Source of the DNA: Candidatus Paraprochloron terpiosi LD05
GTDB taxonomy: Bacteria; Cyanobacteriota; Cyanobacteriia; Cyanobacteriales; Prochloraceae
Assembly (NCBI GenBank): GCA_018141785.1
Contig: CP073341.1
Coordinates: forward strand, 806,001-870,000
Direction of reading: 5' to 3'
DNA: 64,000 nt
The notes under the pieces were generated by a model. That model was not told the origin of the DNA. It did no database searches and saw only the letters and a list, made by a program, of their open reading frames with translations. The position numbers and the translations under genes were made by a program. How positions within the stretch are numbered: position 1 is the first letter of the stretch; each line of letters starts with the position of its first letter. This document shows positions 55,297 to 64,000 of the stretch, in pieces.

Positions 55297-55900
55297 TTAT
55301 TCTTCTGGTTCCAGTCCAGCAGCTCGAAGTTGTTGCAACAGGTAATTTATCCCTACCACTACGCCTAAGAAACCTATGGGTAGATAGGAGGATGTCTCGA
55401 AGGGTACTTCTGTTAATACAAAGGAGTTTTGGAGATTTTCTTGTGTATCGGCGTTTATATCTACTAATAAGTCAGGGTAATCTATACCGAAAGAAGAAAA
55501 TCCGTCAAATACATTACAGTTTAGCCACCTACACATAAAACGGTCTCTTCCATCATTTCTTAAATTGAATCGTTGTATGTTAGTTATCCCCCCCATTAGA
55601 GTATGTATCAAAAAATTCTAGCACATGATTTATGTTATTTCCTTTTCTATACCGCGAACTATTAGTGCCATCTGTAACAGTTATATCTAAGCTAGTAACA
55701 TCAGAAGCAGTAAAATCTTGCCCACGCATCACATCAATATCTATCGTTCCCGTCGCCCTATGAATTACACTACTTCCCCCAACAATAGACAAACCTTCGG
55801 CTTCAGAAGTCCAACTGAAATTGAAAGTGATAGCAGTGGCAGGTTTTATCAGTAATAATTGACTCCCTGCTATTAGGGCTGCTAAAAGAGTTTTTTTCAT
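55297..55900 (-). pseudogene. Rearranged copy of the PEP-CTERM-like secreted protein
   Basis: The signal peptide and first part are the same as 27143-27717 (M-K-K-T-L-L-A-A-L-I-A-G). The frame breaks after G-T-N-S; the distal part continues in another frame at 55611-55297 with R-F-N-L-R-N-D-G-R-D-R-F-M-C-R and the sorting-like tail E-V-P-F-E-T-S-S-Y. After G-I-N-Y the basic end is replaced by L-L-Q-Q-L-R-A-A-G-L-E-P-E-E, the terminal codons of the neighbouring Uma2 gene in the 27 kb copy. This is a chimeric duplication junction. Confidence 0.72.
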
Positions 55901-56039
55901 GAGAATCTTCTCCTGATTTTCCTTGATTTTAGCTATTTGTAAGAATTTTGGCAAGCTGTCGTTTCCTTAGCTTTAGCCAAGTATTCGCCGCCGGATAAGT
56001 CTCTGGGCAACTTCATGCAGCAATTATCTCGTCATGCAC

Positions 56040-56170
56040 AATATGTAAACGAATGAGTTTTGGGCAGGATAATAACACAGAATAGCATCTCTGAGCATTT
56101 CTCGTAGTTCGGGAATGGTGTTAGCCGCCTTAGCAACATATCCGCCTTCTGGATCGTTTTTAAAAAAAAT
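56040..56170 (-). pseudogene. HicB-like antitoxin remnant
   Basis: A minus-strand reading gives D-P-E-G-G-Y-V-A-K-A, then T-I-P-E-L-R-E-M-L-R-D-A-I, close to the HicB/DUF-type pattern seen in many cyanobacterial antitoxin-like proteins. No start codon or partner toxin is present. The end of it (about 56030-56090) is shared with 27840-27900. Confidence 0.5.
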
Positions 56171-56235
56171 ATAGGAACCATTGCCCAAAGTCTGCCCTTC
56201 TGATATTGTGCACTATCTTTGATTATATTAGACAT

Positions 56236-56749
56236 TGTAACACAATGGAACCAATTATTACAAAAATTGTCGGTTTAGTCCTCAAAGGGAATACCATGGA
56301 GCTGGGGAAAAGATTTACAGGAGTATATCCTTCTTCGGACCTCCTTTTTCCTTCCAGACTACCTCCTGAAAACCTTACAGTCTGTGTAGGGGCAGAGCCG
56401 TCGACCCAATAGGGAATGTTCCCAGATAAGAAGGTAGGGTGGGTAAGGTGAAAATATTTCTAACTTGGTTAAAATTAATATTGACCTTTCCCACCAGCAG
56501 CTGTATAATAATGAGGAGGTGCCTGGTGGGCAATGCCTACCAGGCCAGAATAGAGAGAAAATCAGTAAAAATGCTTATTGACAAATAACAATAAAATAGA
56601 GTAACATAAATGTTGCTGTACTTTTTACCCAGGATATCAGTCTTTACTATATGCTGCATTTCCGGGAGAGCTACTGCGAATAACTCGTCCGAGTTGAACT
56701 AGATGTGCGAGTTAAAACATCGCGGTTTTCGTTCTCCCGAAAGGTTATC
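56236..56749. other. Intergenic region, no confident gene
   Basis: Contains a GTAGGGTGGGTAAGG…CCCACCAG-type dispersed element around 56440-56550, with a TGGTGGGCAATGCC…CACCAGG-like dyad. A short CCCAATAGGGAATGTTCCC stretch near 56396 resembles a piece of the intron HNH region but is too short to call. Confidence 0.4.
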
Positions 56750-57190
56750 ATGAACTTAAGAGTAGCAAAAGCCCTGTTTAAAAGCTTCGTTTGGATCATG
56801 CTAACAATTTTATTTGGGTTGTTGCAGTTATGGTTGGTCTTGGGGTCATCTCTCCTGATTCGCACTTTTAATGTTTCTTATGAAAAAATTTTTTTGGATG
56901 GCGTATTGCTATTTTTTGTAACTGCTGTAGTTACCGCGCTTGCAACTGATTATTACTTCTCGGATCGCCCCTACCCAGGATGGGCAGAAACGATAATGTT
57001 TGCTTTTTTCCCTTTTGTGATTATTGTTCTATTCGTATGGTTATTTGGAATATGTCTGGGAAGAGAAGATCTAGACATTGATATTGAAGGTTTAAAAAAT
57101 GTAGAGTATGCTGTTCTATTTATGACATTTATATATGCCATCGTAGTAAAATTTATTGAATTCTTTCACGAGGAGAATCTGAAAAAATGA
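56750..57190 (+). CDS. Small membrane protein, about four segments
   Basis: 146 residues from ATG 56750 (the frame is open to 56705; the inner start gives a normal short basic N-terminus before the first helix). Hydrophobic segments: I-M-L-T-I-L-F-G-L-L-Q-L-W-L, V-L-L-F-F-V-T-A-V-V, I-V-L-F-V-W-L-F-G-I and A-V-L-F-M-T-F-I-Y-A. Family not recognised. Its stop overlaps the TPR gene start (ATGA), so they are coupled. Confidence 0.65.
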   Translation: MNLRVAKALFKSFVWIMLTILFGLLQLWLVLGSSLLIRTFNVSYEKIFLDGVLLFFVTAVVTALATDYYFSDRPYPGWAETIMFAFFPFVIIVLFVWLFGICLGREDLDIDIEGLKNVEYAVLFMTFIYAIVVKFIEFFHEENLKK

Positions 57191-57702
57191 ACTTGTTTAT
57201 CTATCAGTTTTTACTCCCCTTGCTAGCACTCAGCACATTTGCTTTCCTAGTAACTGCTGCAATTCTTTACTATAAAGAGCAAAAGTCAAATTATGAGATA
57301 GCTTGGGTTTATCAAGGAAATGCACTTCTTAATCTAAAGAGATATGAGGAAGCCCTGGAAAGTTATCAAAAGGCCATTGAACTCAATCCCCAGTTTGAGC
57401 TAGCTTGGCTATATCGAGGTTTTGCACTCCTTAATCTAGAGAGATACTCAGAAGCCCTGGAAAGTTATCAAAAGGCCATTGAACTCAATCCCCAGTCTGA
57501 GATAGCTTGGGTAAGTCGAGGGGCTGCACTCCTTAATCTAGAGAGATACTCAGAAGCCCTGGAAAGTTATCAAAAGGCCATTGACATCAACCCCCAGTCT
57601 GAGATAGCTTGGAGAAATCGAGGTTTTGCACTCCTTAATCTAGAGAAATATGAGGAAGCTCTTATGTCAAGCACTAACATGGAATCTCCTCAAAGATTTT
57701 GA
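57187..57702 (+). CDS. Membrane-anchored TPR protein, truncated
   Basis: 171 residues: an N-terminal membrane segment, then TPR units reading A-L-L-N-L-E-R-Y-S-E-A-L-E-S-Y-Q-K-A-I-E, repeated about three and a half times at 102-base spacing with almost identical DNA. The last unit breaks off after K-Y-E-E-A-L and ends in an unrelated tail (M-S-S-T-N-M). TPR arrays scaffold protein complexes. The near-identity of units suggests recent expansion or contraction. Confidence 0.8.
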   Translation: MNLFIYQFLLPLLALSTFAFLVTAAILYYKEQKSNYEIAWVYQGNALLNLKRYEEALESYQKAIELNPQFELAWLYRGFALLNLERYSEALESYQKAIELNPQSEIAWVSRGAALLNLERYSEALESYQKAIDINPQSEIAWRNRGFALLNLEKYEEALMSSTNMESPQRF

Positions 57703-57748
57703 GAAAGTTCAGAGATACAATTTTCCCTTTTCCCCTTTTTACTCAACA

Positions 57749-58745
57749 ATGAAAATAACTGCCTGTATCACAGCAATGGTTTTAACTACGACATTTTGTG
57801 CCCCGCCGGCTCAAGCTGTCAGTAGTAATATTCTTGATGCGACATCAAATTTAATTGACTCAAGATATATAGATGAAACTGATATATCAATTGCTAAGTC
57901 TAAAAATCTTGAACCACAGTTAGCCCCAAATGACGAGATTGAAGATAAAGAAAACTACAGATACCAGTGAAATAATTTCATCCTCAACTTATAAGGCATA
58001 TGATAGTTTAGTTCTCGCCCGCGCCGCAACTCAAGCTACTGGTAGTGTACGAAGATATAACTTTTTTTTCTCAACAGGAGGAGCACTATCTATACCTACA
58101 GATTCCTTTCCTCCCAATACCAACATCGTGAGATATACCCTAGAAGCTGAAGTTTTGATAAATGCATCTCCTGGAGATTCTTTCAATGAAACTGACATCG
58201 AAATTTCTAGTATTAGAATAGTGGAGTTCGAGGGAAATCACATTCGACATATAGGAAATTCAACGAGAGTTTTTTTTACTAATACAAGCGGATATATATC
58301 AGCAGATGGATTGAGCGCAAGATTTAATACAATAGTGCTAAAGACAAAGTACAGAACCATTTTTGGATGTAGAAGTATCATACTGGGAATCACAACTGAC
58401 AGATGTCTTGAAGAATCCATTGTAGGCCCTGAAGGACGTACACTTGACACTAAGTCATTGTATCTGTATCGTCCTTCATCGTCATCTAATTGGATTGACA
58501 TACACGTAACTCCTGCATCAGGTACTCGAACTCATTTACCGGGATTCCAAGAACAAGTACCATTTAAAAAACCAAATATATTTTTTCTTGGTGTTTTACA
58601 ACTCGCGCTATTCATATACCTCAGCAGAGCGGAATGGGGATGGATAGCGCGCCCAAATCTCTTGAGATTTTTCCAAGTTTTGTATTATGATAGAAAGCAC
58701 AAAGTCTGCATTGCCCACAAAAAAAATGATAGTTCTGGAGTTTAA
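57749..58745 (+). pseudogene. Secreted protein split by a frameshift
   Basis: ATG 57749 begins a clear signal peptide (M-K-I-T-A-C-I-T-A-M-V-L…A-Q-A) and reads to 57970. The following frame, open from 57930, continues without its own export signal: F-F-F-S-T-G-G-A-L-S-I-P, a beta-rich domain, and a C-terminal hydrophobic segment (F-F-L-G-V-L-Q-L-A-L-F-I-Y-L). The simplest reading is one exported, C-terminally anchored protein with one indel in the 57930-57970 overlap, though two overlapping genes are possible. No family recognised. Confidence 0.55.
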
Positions 58746-59103
58746 GCTAAAAGGAAAGGAGTGACGCACTCACAGCTACCCTTCGGGTAGGCAATAGGCA
58801 ACGAGCGTCGCCAAACGGCGAGGAGAACTTCATTCGAGGTACTCGGAAACTTTCCCCCTACTGCGTTTTATAGTGAGGTATGCGTCCAGCCCCACTTCAA
58901 TTCATTGTACGTAGTTTTGAGAAAAAGATTGATGCAGCAATCAAACTAAAACCGCTGCGGTTATTATATGCCGGGGTAGCATAAGCTTAAAACTTTTACT
59001 ATGCAAACAAATGTAAGCTATTAAATCTCTCTCTTCTCTCCCTGGGCCCTCTGGGCCTCTGCGGTTAATTTGGGTGGGCAATACCCACCCAACTAAATGT
59101 AAA
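58746..59103. other. Intergenic region with dispersed repeats
   Basis: Holds a CTACCCTTCGGGTAG hairpin, a GCGTCGCCAAACGGCGAGG dyad and, at about 59030-59090, the CTCTGGGCCTCTGCGGTTAA element related to that at 31918, next to GGGTGGGCAATACCCACCC. No gene seen. Confidence 0.5.
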
Positions 59104-60289
59104 TTACAAGGATAAAAATCCTGACTCATCTTCCAAGACTAGGAAAGAGATAGATTCCGTGGTGTGCCAGATTTCACTATCCAGGGACTGCTCCTCCTGA
59201 ACCGACACTCCAAACTCAGTGCTGGTGATACTGTCCAGACGGATATTGGCGGTATTTGGTCCGTAGTAGGAGCCTAGCTTGGCAATCACGGAAGGAGTAG
59301 AGTCGAACTCCTCAGAGAAGCTAACGGTGGAGCGAGAATGATTGTGTGCACGGCCAGTGGTACCCCCTTGTAGGAGGATGTCCCCATTTTCTGCCGCCCC
59401 CTGGTCAATGGCAAGCCAGCCGATAGTTTCCGTGGCATGACCACCATTATTACGGGCTTCTTCCTCCTGCATAGCTACCTGGAAGCTGTTAGAGGACTGC
59501 CCTTGAGTGCGAGTAGTCACCCAATCCCTTCCGTTAAAGGTTTGCACTTGGCTCAGGACAGTGGGGGTGCCGTCAAAGCCCGTCAGGTTAATAGTTTCAA
59601 AGCCTGCGGGGGTAAGGCGATTTGAGCTGTGTGTGCCTGCTGATATGCGGGTGCCATCGGAAAGAGTCCAGTCTCCCGCTTCCATGACTAGGTAGGAGAC
59701 GGATTCATTCTTGTGCCAGCCGTCTTTGTAGTTGGGTTCCTGAAGTCGGAGTTGGAAGCTGTTGGAGCCAACGTTCTGAAGGCGGATAACAGCAGGATGC
59801 CGGCCTTCAAAGGTGGGATCGCTAACGATTACTACAGGGTTGATGTAGGATTCATTAAGGTTAATGGTTTGCCACTCATGATTCAGGTTGTTGAGGGTTC
59901 CATATTCGCCGATGATATTTTTGAGGTTTACTGTAATCGTAGCATCATCGGTTTCTGAACCGTCACTTGCCTGGACTGTTATAGAGAGAGTGGGGTTGTT
60001 TTCGTAATCTAAGTCATTACTGTCATTCACCATTAGCTGGTTGCCTTGGGCTCGAAGGCAGGAATGCCGTTGTTATTAGAGTCGAAGTTGTTGGTAATGG
60101 TGTAGGTGAGGTTATTTCCCTCAGCATCGGCTTCTAGTCGGCCAATTACAGTATTGTTGGGGCTGTTTTCCGCAAGGGTGAAGGTATAGTTATCGAAGAT
60201 GGGAGCTTCATTTGTGTTCTGGATGCCGATTTCTTCATTGTGGGGGCTGTTTTCCGTGGAAGCATTATTGAAAGAATCATTTGTAAAGG

Positions 60290-61530
60290 GAGTGGCGAAG
60301 CCTACTACACCGGAAGAGAGGCGGTCAGCCACTGCGCTGCTGTTACCACCGTTACTACCCCAAGTAACCACAGAGCCATTCTCTTTCAGAGCTGCAAAAG
60401 CATTATCTGTAGAGAATATTTGGGTAACCCCCCCTGAGAGCCGGCTGGCCACGGAACTGCTGTTACCACCGAAGTGGCTGCTACCCCAAGTAACCACAGA
60501 GCCATCATTTTTCAGAGCTGCAAAGGCACTCAAGGTAGAGAATATTTGGGTAACCCCTTCTGTGAGTAAGCTGGCCACGGAGCGACTGTTACCACCGAAG
60601 CCACCCCAAGTAACCACAGAGCCATCATTTTTCAGGGCTGCAAAGGCACTCCCTGTAGAGAATATTTGGGTAACCCCTTCTGTGAGGCTCTCAGCCACTG
60701 CGCTGCTGTTACCACCGTTTGCAGGCCAACCCCAAGTAACCACAGAGCCATCATTTTTCAGGGCTGCAAAGGCAAACCCTGTAGAGAATATTTGGGTAAC
60801 CCCTTCTGTGAGGCTCTCAGCCACTGCGCTGCTGTTACCACCGTTGATGTTGTCACCCCAAGTAACCACAGAGCCATCATTTTTCAGAGCTGCAAAGGCC
60901 CTCCTTGTAGAGAATATTTGGGTAACCCCTTCTGTGAGGCGGTCAGCCACTGCGCTGCTGTTACCACCGTTGGTGTTGCTACCCCAAGTAACCACAGAGC
61001 CATCATTTTTCAGAGCTGCAAAGGCAAACCCTGTAGAGAATATTTGGGTAACCCCCTGTGAGCTAGGCTGGCCACGGAGCTGCTGTTACCACCCCAGCTA
61101 CCCCAAGTAACCACAGAGCCATCCTCTTTCAGGGCTGCAAAGGCAAACCCTGTAGAGAATATTTGGGTAACCCCCCCTGTGAGCCGGCTGGCCACGGAGC
61201 GACTGTTACCACCGAAGCTACCCCAAGTAACCACAGAGCCATCTTCTTTCAGGGCTGCAAAGGCACCCTCTGTGGAGAATATTTGGGTAACCCCTCCTTC
61301 GAGCCGACTGGCCACGGAGCTGCTGTTACCACCACCGGATTCGTCACCCCAAGTAACCACAGAGCCATCATTTTTCAGGGCTGCAAAGGCACCCTCTGTG
61401 GAGAATATTTGGGTAACCCCTCCTTCGAGCCGACTGGCCACGGAGCTGCTGTTACCACCACCGGATTCGTCACCCCAAGTAACCACGGAGCCATCGTCTT
61501 TCAGAGCTGCAAAGGCAAAATCATTTTTAT
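60290..61530 (-). repeat. RCC1-like tandem repeat block 2
   Basis: Repeats of about 120-126 bases. Each contains CCCCAAGTAACCACAGAGCC, GCTGCAAAGG and AGAGAATATTTGGGTAACC in plus-strand orientation. Roughly nine to ten units, with high identity between neighbours. Confidence 0.85.
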
Positions 61531-61999
61531 ACTCACCGTCACTTCTATCATAAGAACGACGGTTAGGAACAGCTGTCACTCCCTCAGCGGAGATAATCAC
61601 CTCAGCCCTATCTTCCCCTGGAGTAAGACGGTAACTGCTTCTCGATTGAAGGATAGCCAGAATGTTGTCATAGGAATCTACCACCTCGTCAGCTAGAGTG
61701 GGGAGATTGAGAGTAGCTGTGGCGCTGCCAGCAGCAAAGGTGACAGTGAGGGTATTATTCTCTCCCAGGGATGCTGTGTAGTCGGCTCCGGCTTTAGCTG
61801 TGCCCTGGAGCAATAAGTTTACTGTCAACTCAGAATTCAGATTCCCTGTGCGGGTTAGGGTAAAAATACTAGGGGATAAGTCAGCTTCGCTGCCTGCTTG
61901 GGTTGCGCTGATAGATATGGAAGGAATTCCATTGAAAGAATCATCTGTAAAGGGGGTGGCGAAACCTACTACACCAGAAGAGAGGCTCTCAGCCACCCG

Positions 62000-63190
62000 G
62001 CTGCTGTTACCACCATCGCCACCCCAACCCCAAGTAACCACAGAGCCATCGGTTTTCAGAGCTGCAAAGGCATTATCTGTAGAGAATATTTGGGTAACCC
62101 CTTCTGTGAGGCGGTCAGCCACTGCGCTGCTGTTACCACCGGAGGGGCTGTTACCCCAAGTAACCACAGAGCCATCATTTTTCAGAGCTGCAAAGGCAGC
62201 GTATGTAGAGAATATTTGGGTAACCCCTTCTGTGAGGCTCTCAGACACGGAGCTGCTGTTACCACCGTAGTGGCTTAAACCCCAAGTAACCACAGAGCCA
62301 TCATTTTTCAGAGCTGCAAAGGCAAACCCTGTAGAGAATATTTGGGTAACCCCTTCTGTGAGGCTCTCAGCCACTGCGCTGCTGTTACCACCGTTGGTGT
62401 TGTCACCCCAAGTAACCACAGAGCCATCATTTTTCAGAGCTGCAAAGGCCCTCCTTGTAGAGAATATTTGGGTAACCCCCTGAAAGTTGGTTGGCCACGG
62501 AGCTGCTGTTACCACCCCAGCTACCCCAAGTAACCACAGAGCCATCTTCTTTCAGGGCTGCAAAGGCAAACCCTGTAGAGAATATTTGGGTAACCCCTTC
62601 TGTGAGGCTCTCAGACACGGAGCTGCTGTTACCACGTAAGAGACCCCAAGTAACCACAGAGCCATCATTTTTCAGAGCTGCAAAGGCAAACCCTGTAGAG
62701 AATATTTGGGTAACCCCTTCTGTGAGGCTCTCAGACACGGAGCTGCTGTTACCACGTAAGAGACCCCAAGTAACCACGGAGCCATCATTTTTCAGAGCTG
62801 CAAAGGCAAACCCTGTAGAGAATATTTGGGTAACCCCTTCTGTGAGTAAGCTGGCCACGGAGCTGCTGTTACCACCGGAGCGGCTGCTACCCCAAGTAAC
62901 CACAGAGCCATCATTTTTCAGAGCTGCAAAGGCATCCTGTGTAGAGAATATTTGGGTAACCCCCCCTGTGAGCCGGCTGGCCACGGAGCTGCTGTTACCA
63001 CCGGAGCGGCTGCTACCCCAAGTAACCACGGAGCCATCATTTTTCAGAGCTGCAAAGGCAAACCCTGTAGAGAATATTTGGGTAACCCCCCCTGTGAGCC
63101 GGCTGGCCACGGAGCTGCTGTTACCACCGGAGCCACCCCAAGTAACCACAGAGCCATCCTCTTTCAGAACTGCAAAGGCACTCGTATTTT
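62000..63190 (-). repeat. RCC1-like tandem repeat block 1
   Basis: About nine units of the same 120-126-base repeat. The preceding Calx-beta segment and this block together duplicate the layout of block 2. Units at 62580-62700 and 62700-62820 are almost identical. Confidence 0.85.
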
Positions 63191-63614
63191 TATACTCACC
63201 ACCACTTTTGCCCCAATAAGAACGACGGTTAGGAACAGCTGTCACTCCCTCAGCGGAGATAATCACCTTAGCCCGCCCCTTTCCTGGAGTAAGACTGTAA
63301 CCTTCGCCCGATTGAAGGATAGCCAGAATGTTATCATAGGAATCTATCACGTTGTCTGATAGAGTGGGGAGATTGAGGGTAGCTGTGGCGCTGTCAGCAG
63401 CAAAGGTGACAGCGAGGGTATTATTCTCTCCTAGGGCTGCTGTGTAGTCGGCTCCGGCTTTAGCTGTGCCCTGGAGCAATAAGTTTACTGTCAACTCAGA
63501 ATCCAGATTCCCTGTGCGGGTTAGGGTAAAAATACTAGGGGATAAGTCAGCTTCGCTGCCTGCTTGGGTTGCGCTGATAGATATAGAAGGAGTTGTCATA
63601 TTTTCAAACCTCAT

Positions 63615-63877
63615 AGATTATTTTCCACAAGTTTTATCTACCACCTATGTCGGTGTTTTGTCCAAGATATGACACGAATAACATTTTTTAACATTTTTTA
63701 ACATTTTAGCCTCAGAAGGGTTAACAAAACTCAATTGCTCCAGAAAAGCCAGTCAGGCATACTAAATCATTTTTATACAAATTTTTGTATAAATATAACC
63801 AAAATATTTTTGTTATTCTACGCACTGCGCCTCTGCGGTTATTATATAATATACCCTAATATAGCAGCCCGTAACAA
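63615..63877. other. Divergent intergenic region, promoter likely
   Basis: AT-rich spacer between the surface-protein gene and the GH13 gene. It has a triple ACATTTTTTA tract at 63690-63715 and a GCGCCTCTGCGGTTA dispersed-repeat piece at about 63827. No gene seen. Confidence 0.45.
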
Positions 63878-64000
63878 ATGAAAATCCAAACCCCAGCATG
63901 GGTAAAACAGGCAGTTTTCTATCAAATATTTCCCGATCGCTTTGCCAAAAGTAACCAAAGAAGCCTAGAGCCTTGGTTAGCCAAACCCACAATAGGAGGA
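63878..64000 (+). CDS. GH13 alpha-amylase-family protein, N-terminal part
   Basis: 41 codons run off the right edge. From ATG 63878: P-A-W-V-K-Q-A-V-F-Y-Q-I-F-P-D-R-F-A, the first barrel strand of GH13 enzymes (Y-x-I-F-P-D-R-F). No signal peptide is visible in the part shown. Which GH13 subfamily it is (cyclomaltodextrinase, neopullulanase, trehalose-linked) cannot be told from this fragment. Confidence 0.8.
   Translation, partial: MKIQTPAWVKQAVFYQIFPDRFAKSNQRSLEPWLAKPTIGG

Larger units (their letters stand above)
59104..63614 (-). pseudogene. Giant Calx-beta / RCC1-like repeat / lectin-like surface protein with three frameshifts
   Basis: From ATG 63614 the domain order is: Calx-beta-like domain (S-I-S-I-S-A-T-Q-A-G-S-E-A-D); about nine RCC1-like repeats of the form A-L-K-N-D-G-S-V-V-T-W-G; a second Calx-beta domain; about nine or ten more repeats; a cadherin-like domain (L-T-Y-T-I-T-N-N-F-D and D-A-T-I-T-V-N-L-K-N-I); and a C-terminal H-type-lectin-like region (E-W-Q-T-I-N-L-N-E-S-Y). 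The frame changes near 62478 and 61060, where a run of seven C is only five, and again near 60040. No signal peptide is seen, so type I-like export is likely if made. As it stands only fragments can be translated. Confidence 0.8.

Noticed and set aside
56390..56420. A CCCAATAGGGAATGTTCCC stretch resembling the intron HNH region.
   Set aside because: Only about 20 bases of similarity and no neighbouring intron sequence; chance or repeat-derived similarity cannot be excluded.
60290..63190. Regular 120-126-base direct repeats suggested a CRISPR array.
   Set aside because: The unit is translated as an RCC1-like protein repeat in one continuous sense frame between indels, and there are no short unique spacers.
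60199..63219. Long plus-strand open frames opposite the RCC1-like gene.
   Set aside because: They mirror the repeat units of the minus-strand gene, show no family motifs, and arise from the biased codon pattern.

Overview
The window looks like the chromosome of a cyanobacterium, probably a filamentous, repeat-rich one. Evidence: many GCGATCGC (HIP1-type) octamers, a CrtH carotenoid isomerase, a divergent PerR / type II peroxiredoxin pair, several Uma2-family proteins, a MEKHLA protein, haemolysin-type and RCC1/Calx-beta surface proteins, and a heavy load of group II introns. No rRNA, tRNA, CRISPR array or phage module was recognised.

1-20.4 kb is an invasion zone. After a partial larE, a sulfotransferase-like gene and a flavin reductase comes a four-element intron stack: intron A (+) carries intron B1 (-) inside its reverse-transcriptase gene, and B1 carries two more introns (C and B') on its own strand. 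A DUF3352 gene is then cut by sense intron D (itself containing ORF-less intron D') and by antisense intron B2. An IS607-type element with fused TnpA/TnpB frames separates two gene fragments, one of them FHA-like. Intron E, with an intact maturase, interrupts an inositol-monophosphatase-family gene at a point where splicing would restore the frame. Nine introns (A, B1, B2, B', C, D, D', E, F) fall into three families by domain V sequence. Only E and F encode full-length maturases, so the others must rely on help in trans or be dead. Short palindromic hairpins have repeatedly replaced bits of these introns.

20.5-37.4 kb is mostly ordinary: a GHL10 glycosyl hydrolase, two Uma2 paralogues, Rieske protein, B12-binding radical SAM protein, gamma-glutamylcyclotransferase-like protein, acyltransferase, MEKHLA protein, crtH, upp and a YggT protein. 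It ends with a notable pair: a cupin-like protein and a GH31 protein that resembles alpha-1,4-glucan lyase.

37.5-45.3 kb holds a lamin-tail/lipase/RTX exoprotein gene that lacks its 5' end and is split by antisense intron F. Its RTX tail is duplicated downstream, and four paralogous small membrane proteins are interleaved with the two copies.

45.4-55.2 kb is housekeeping and stress genes: aroE, murE, glutaredoxin-like, PhzF, GST, decayed GYF_2 and ParDE genes, PerR and peroxiredoxin with a candidate operator between them, a methyltransferase overlapping a transglutaminase-like gene, and Uma2. 55.3-64 kb has a rearranged duplicate of the 27 kb sorting-signal gene, a membrane/TPR pair, a split secreted protein, a 4.5 kb Calx-beta/RCC1-like/lectin gene with three frameshifts, and the start of a GH13 alpha-amylase-family gene.
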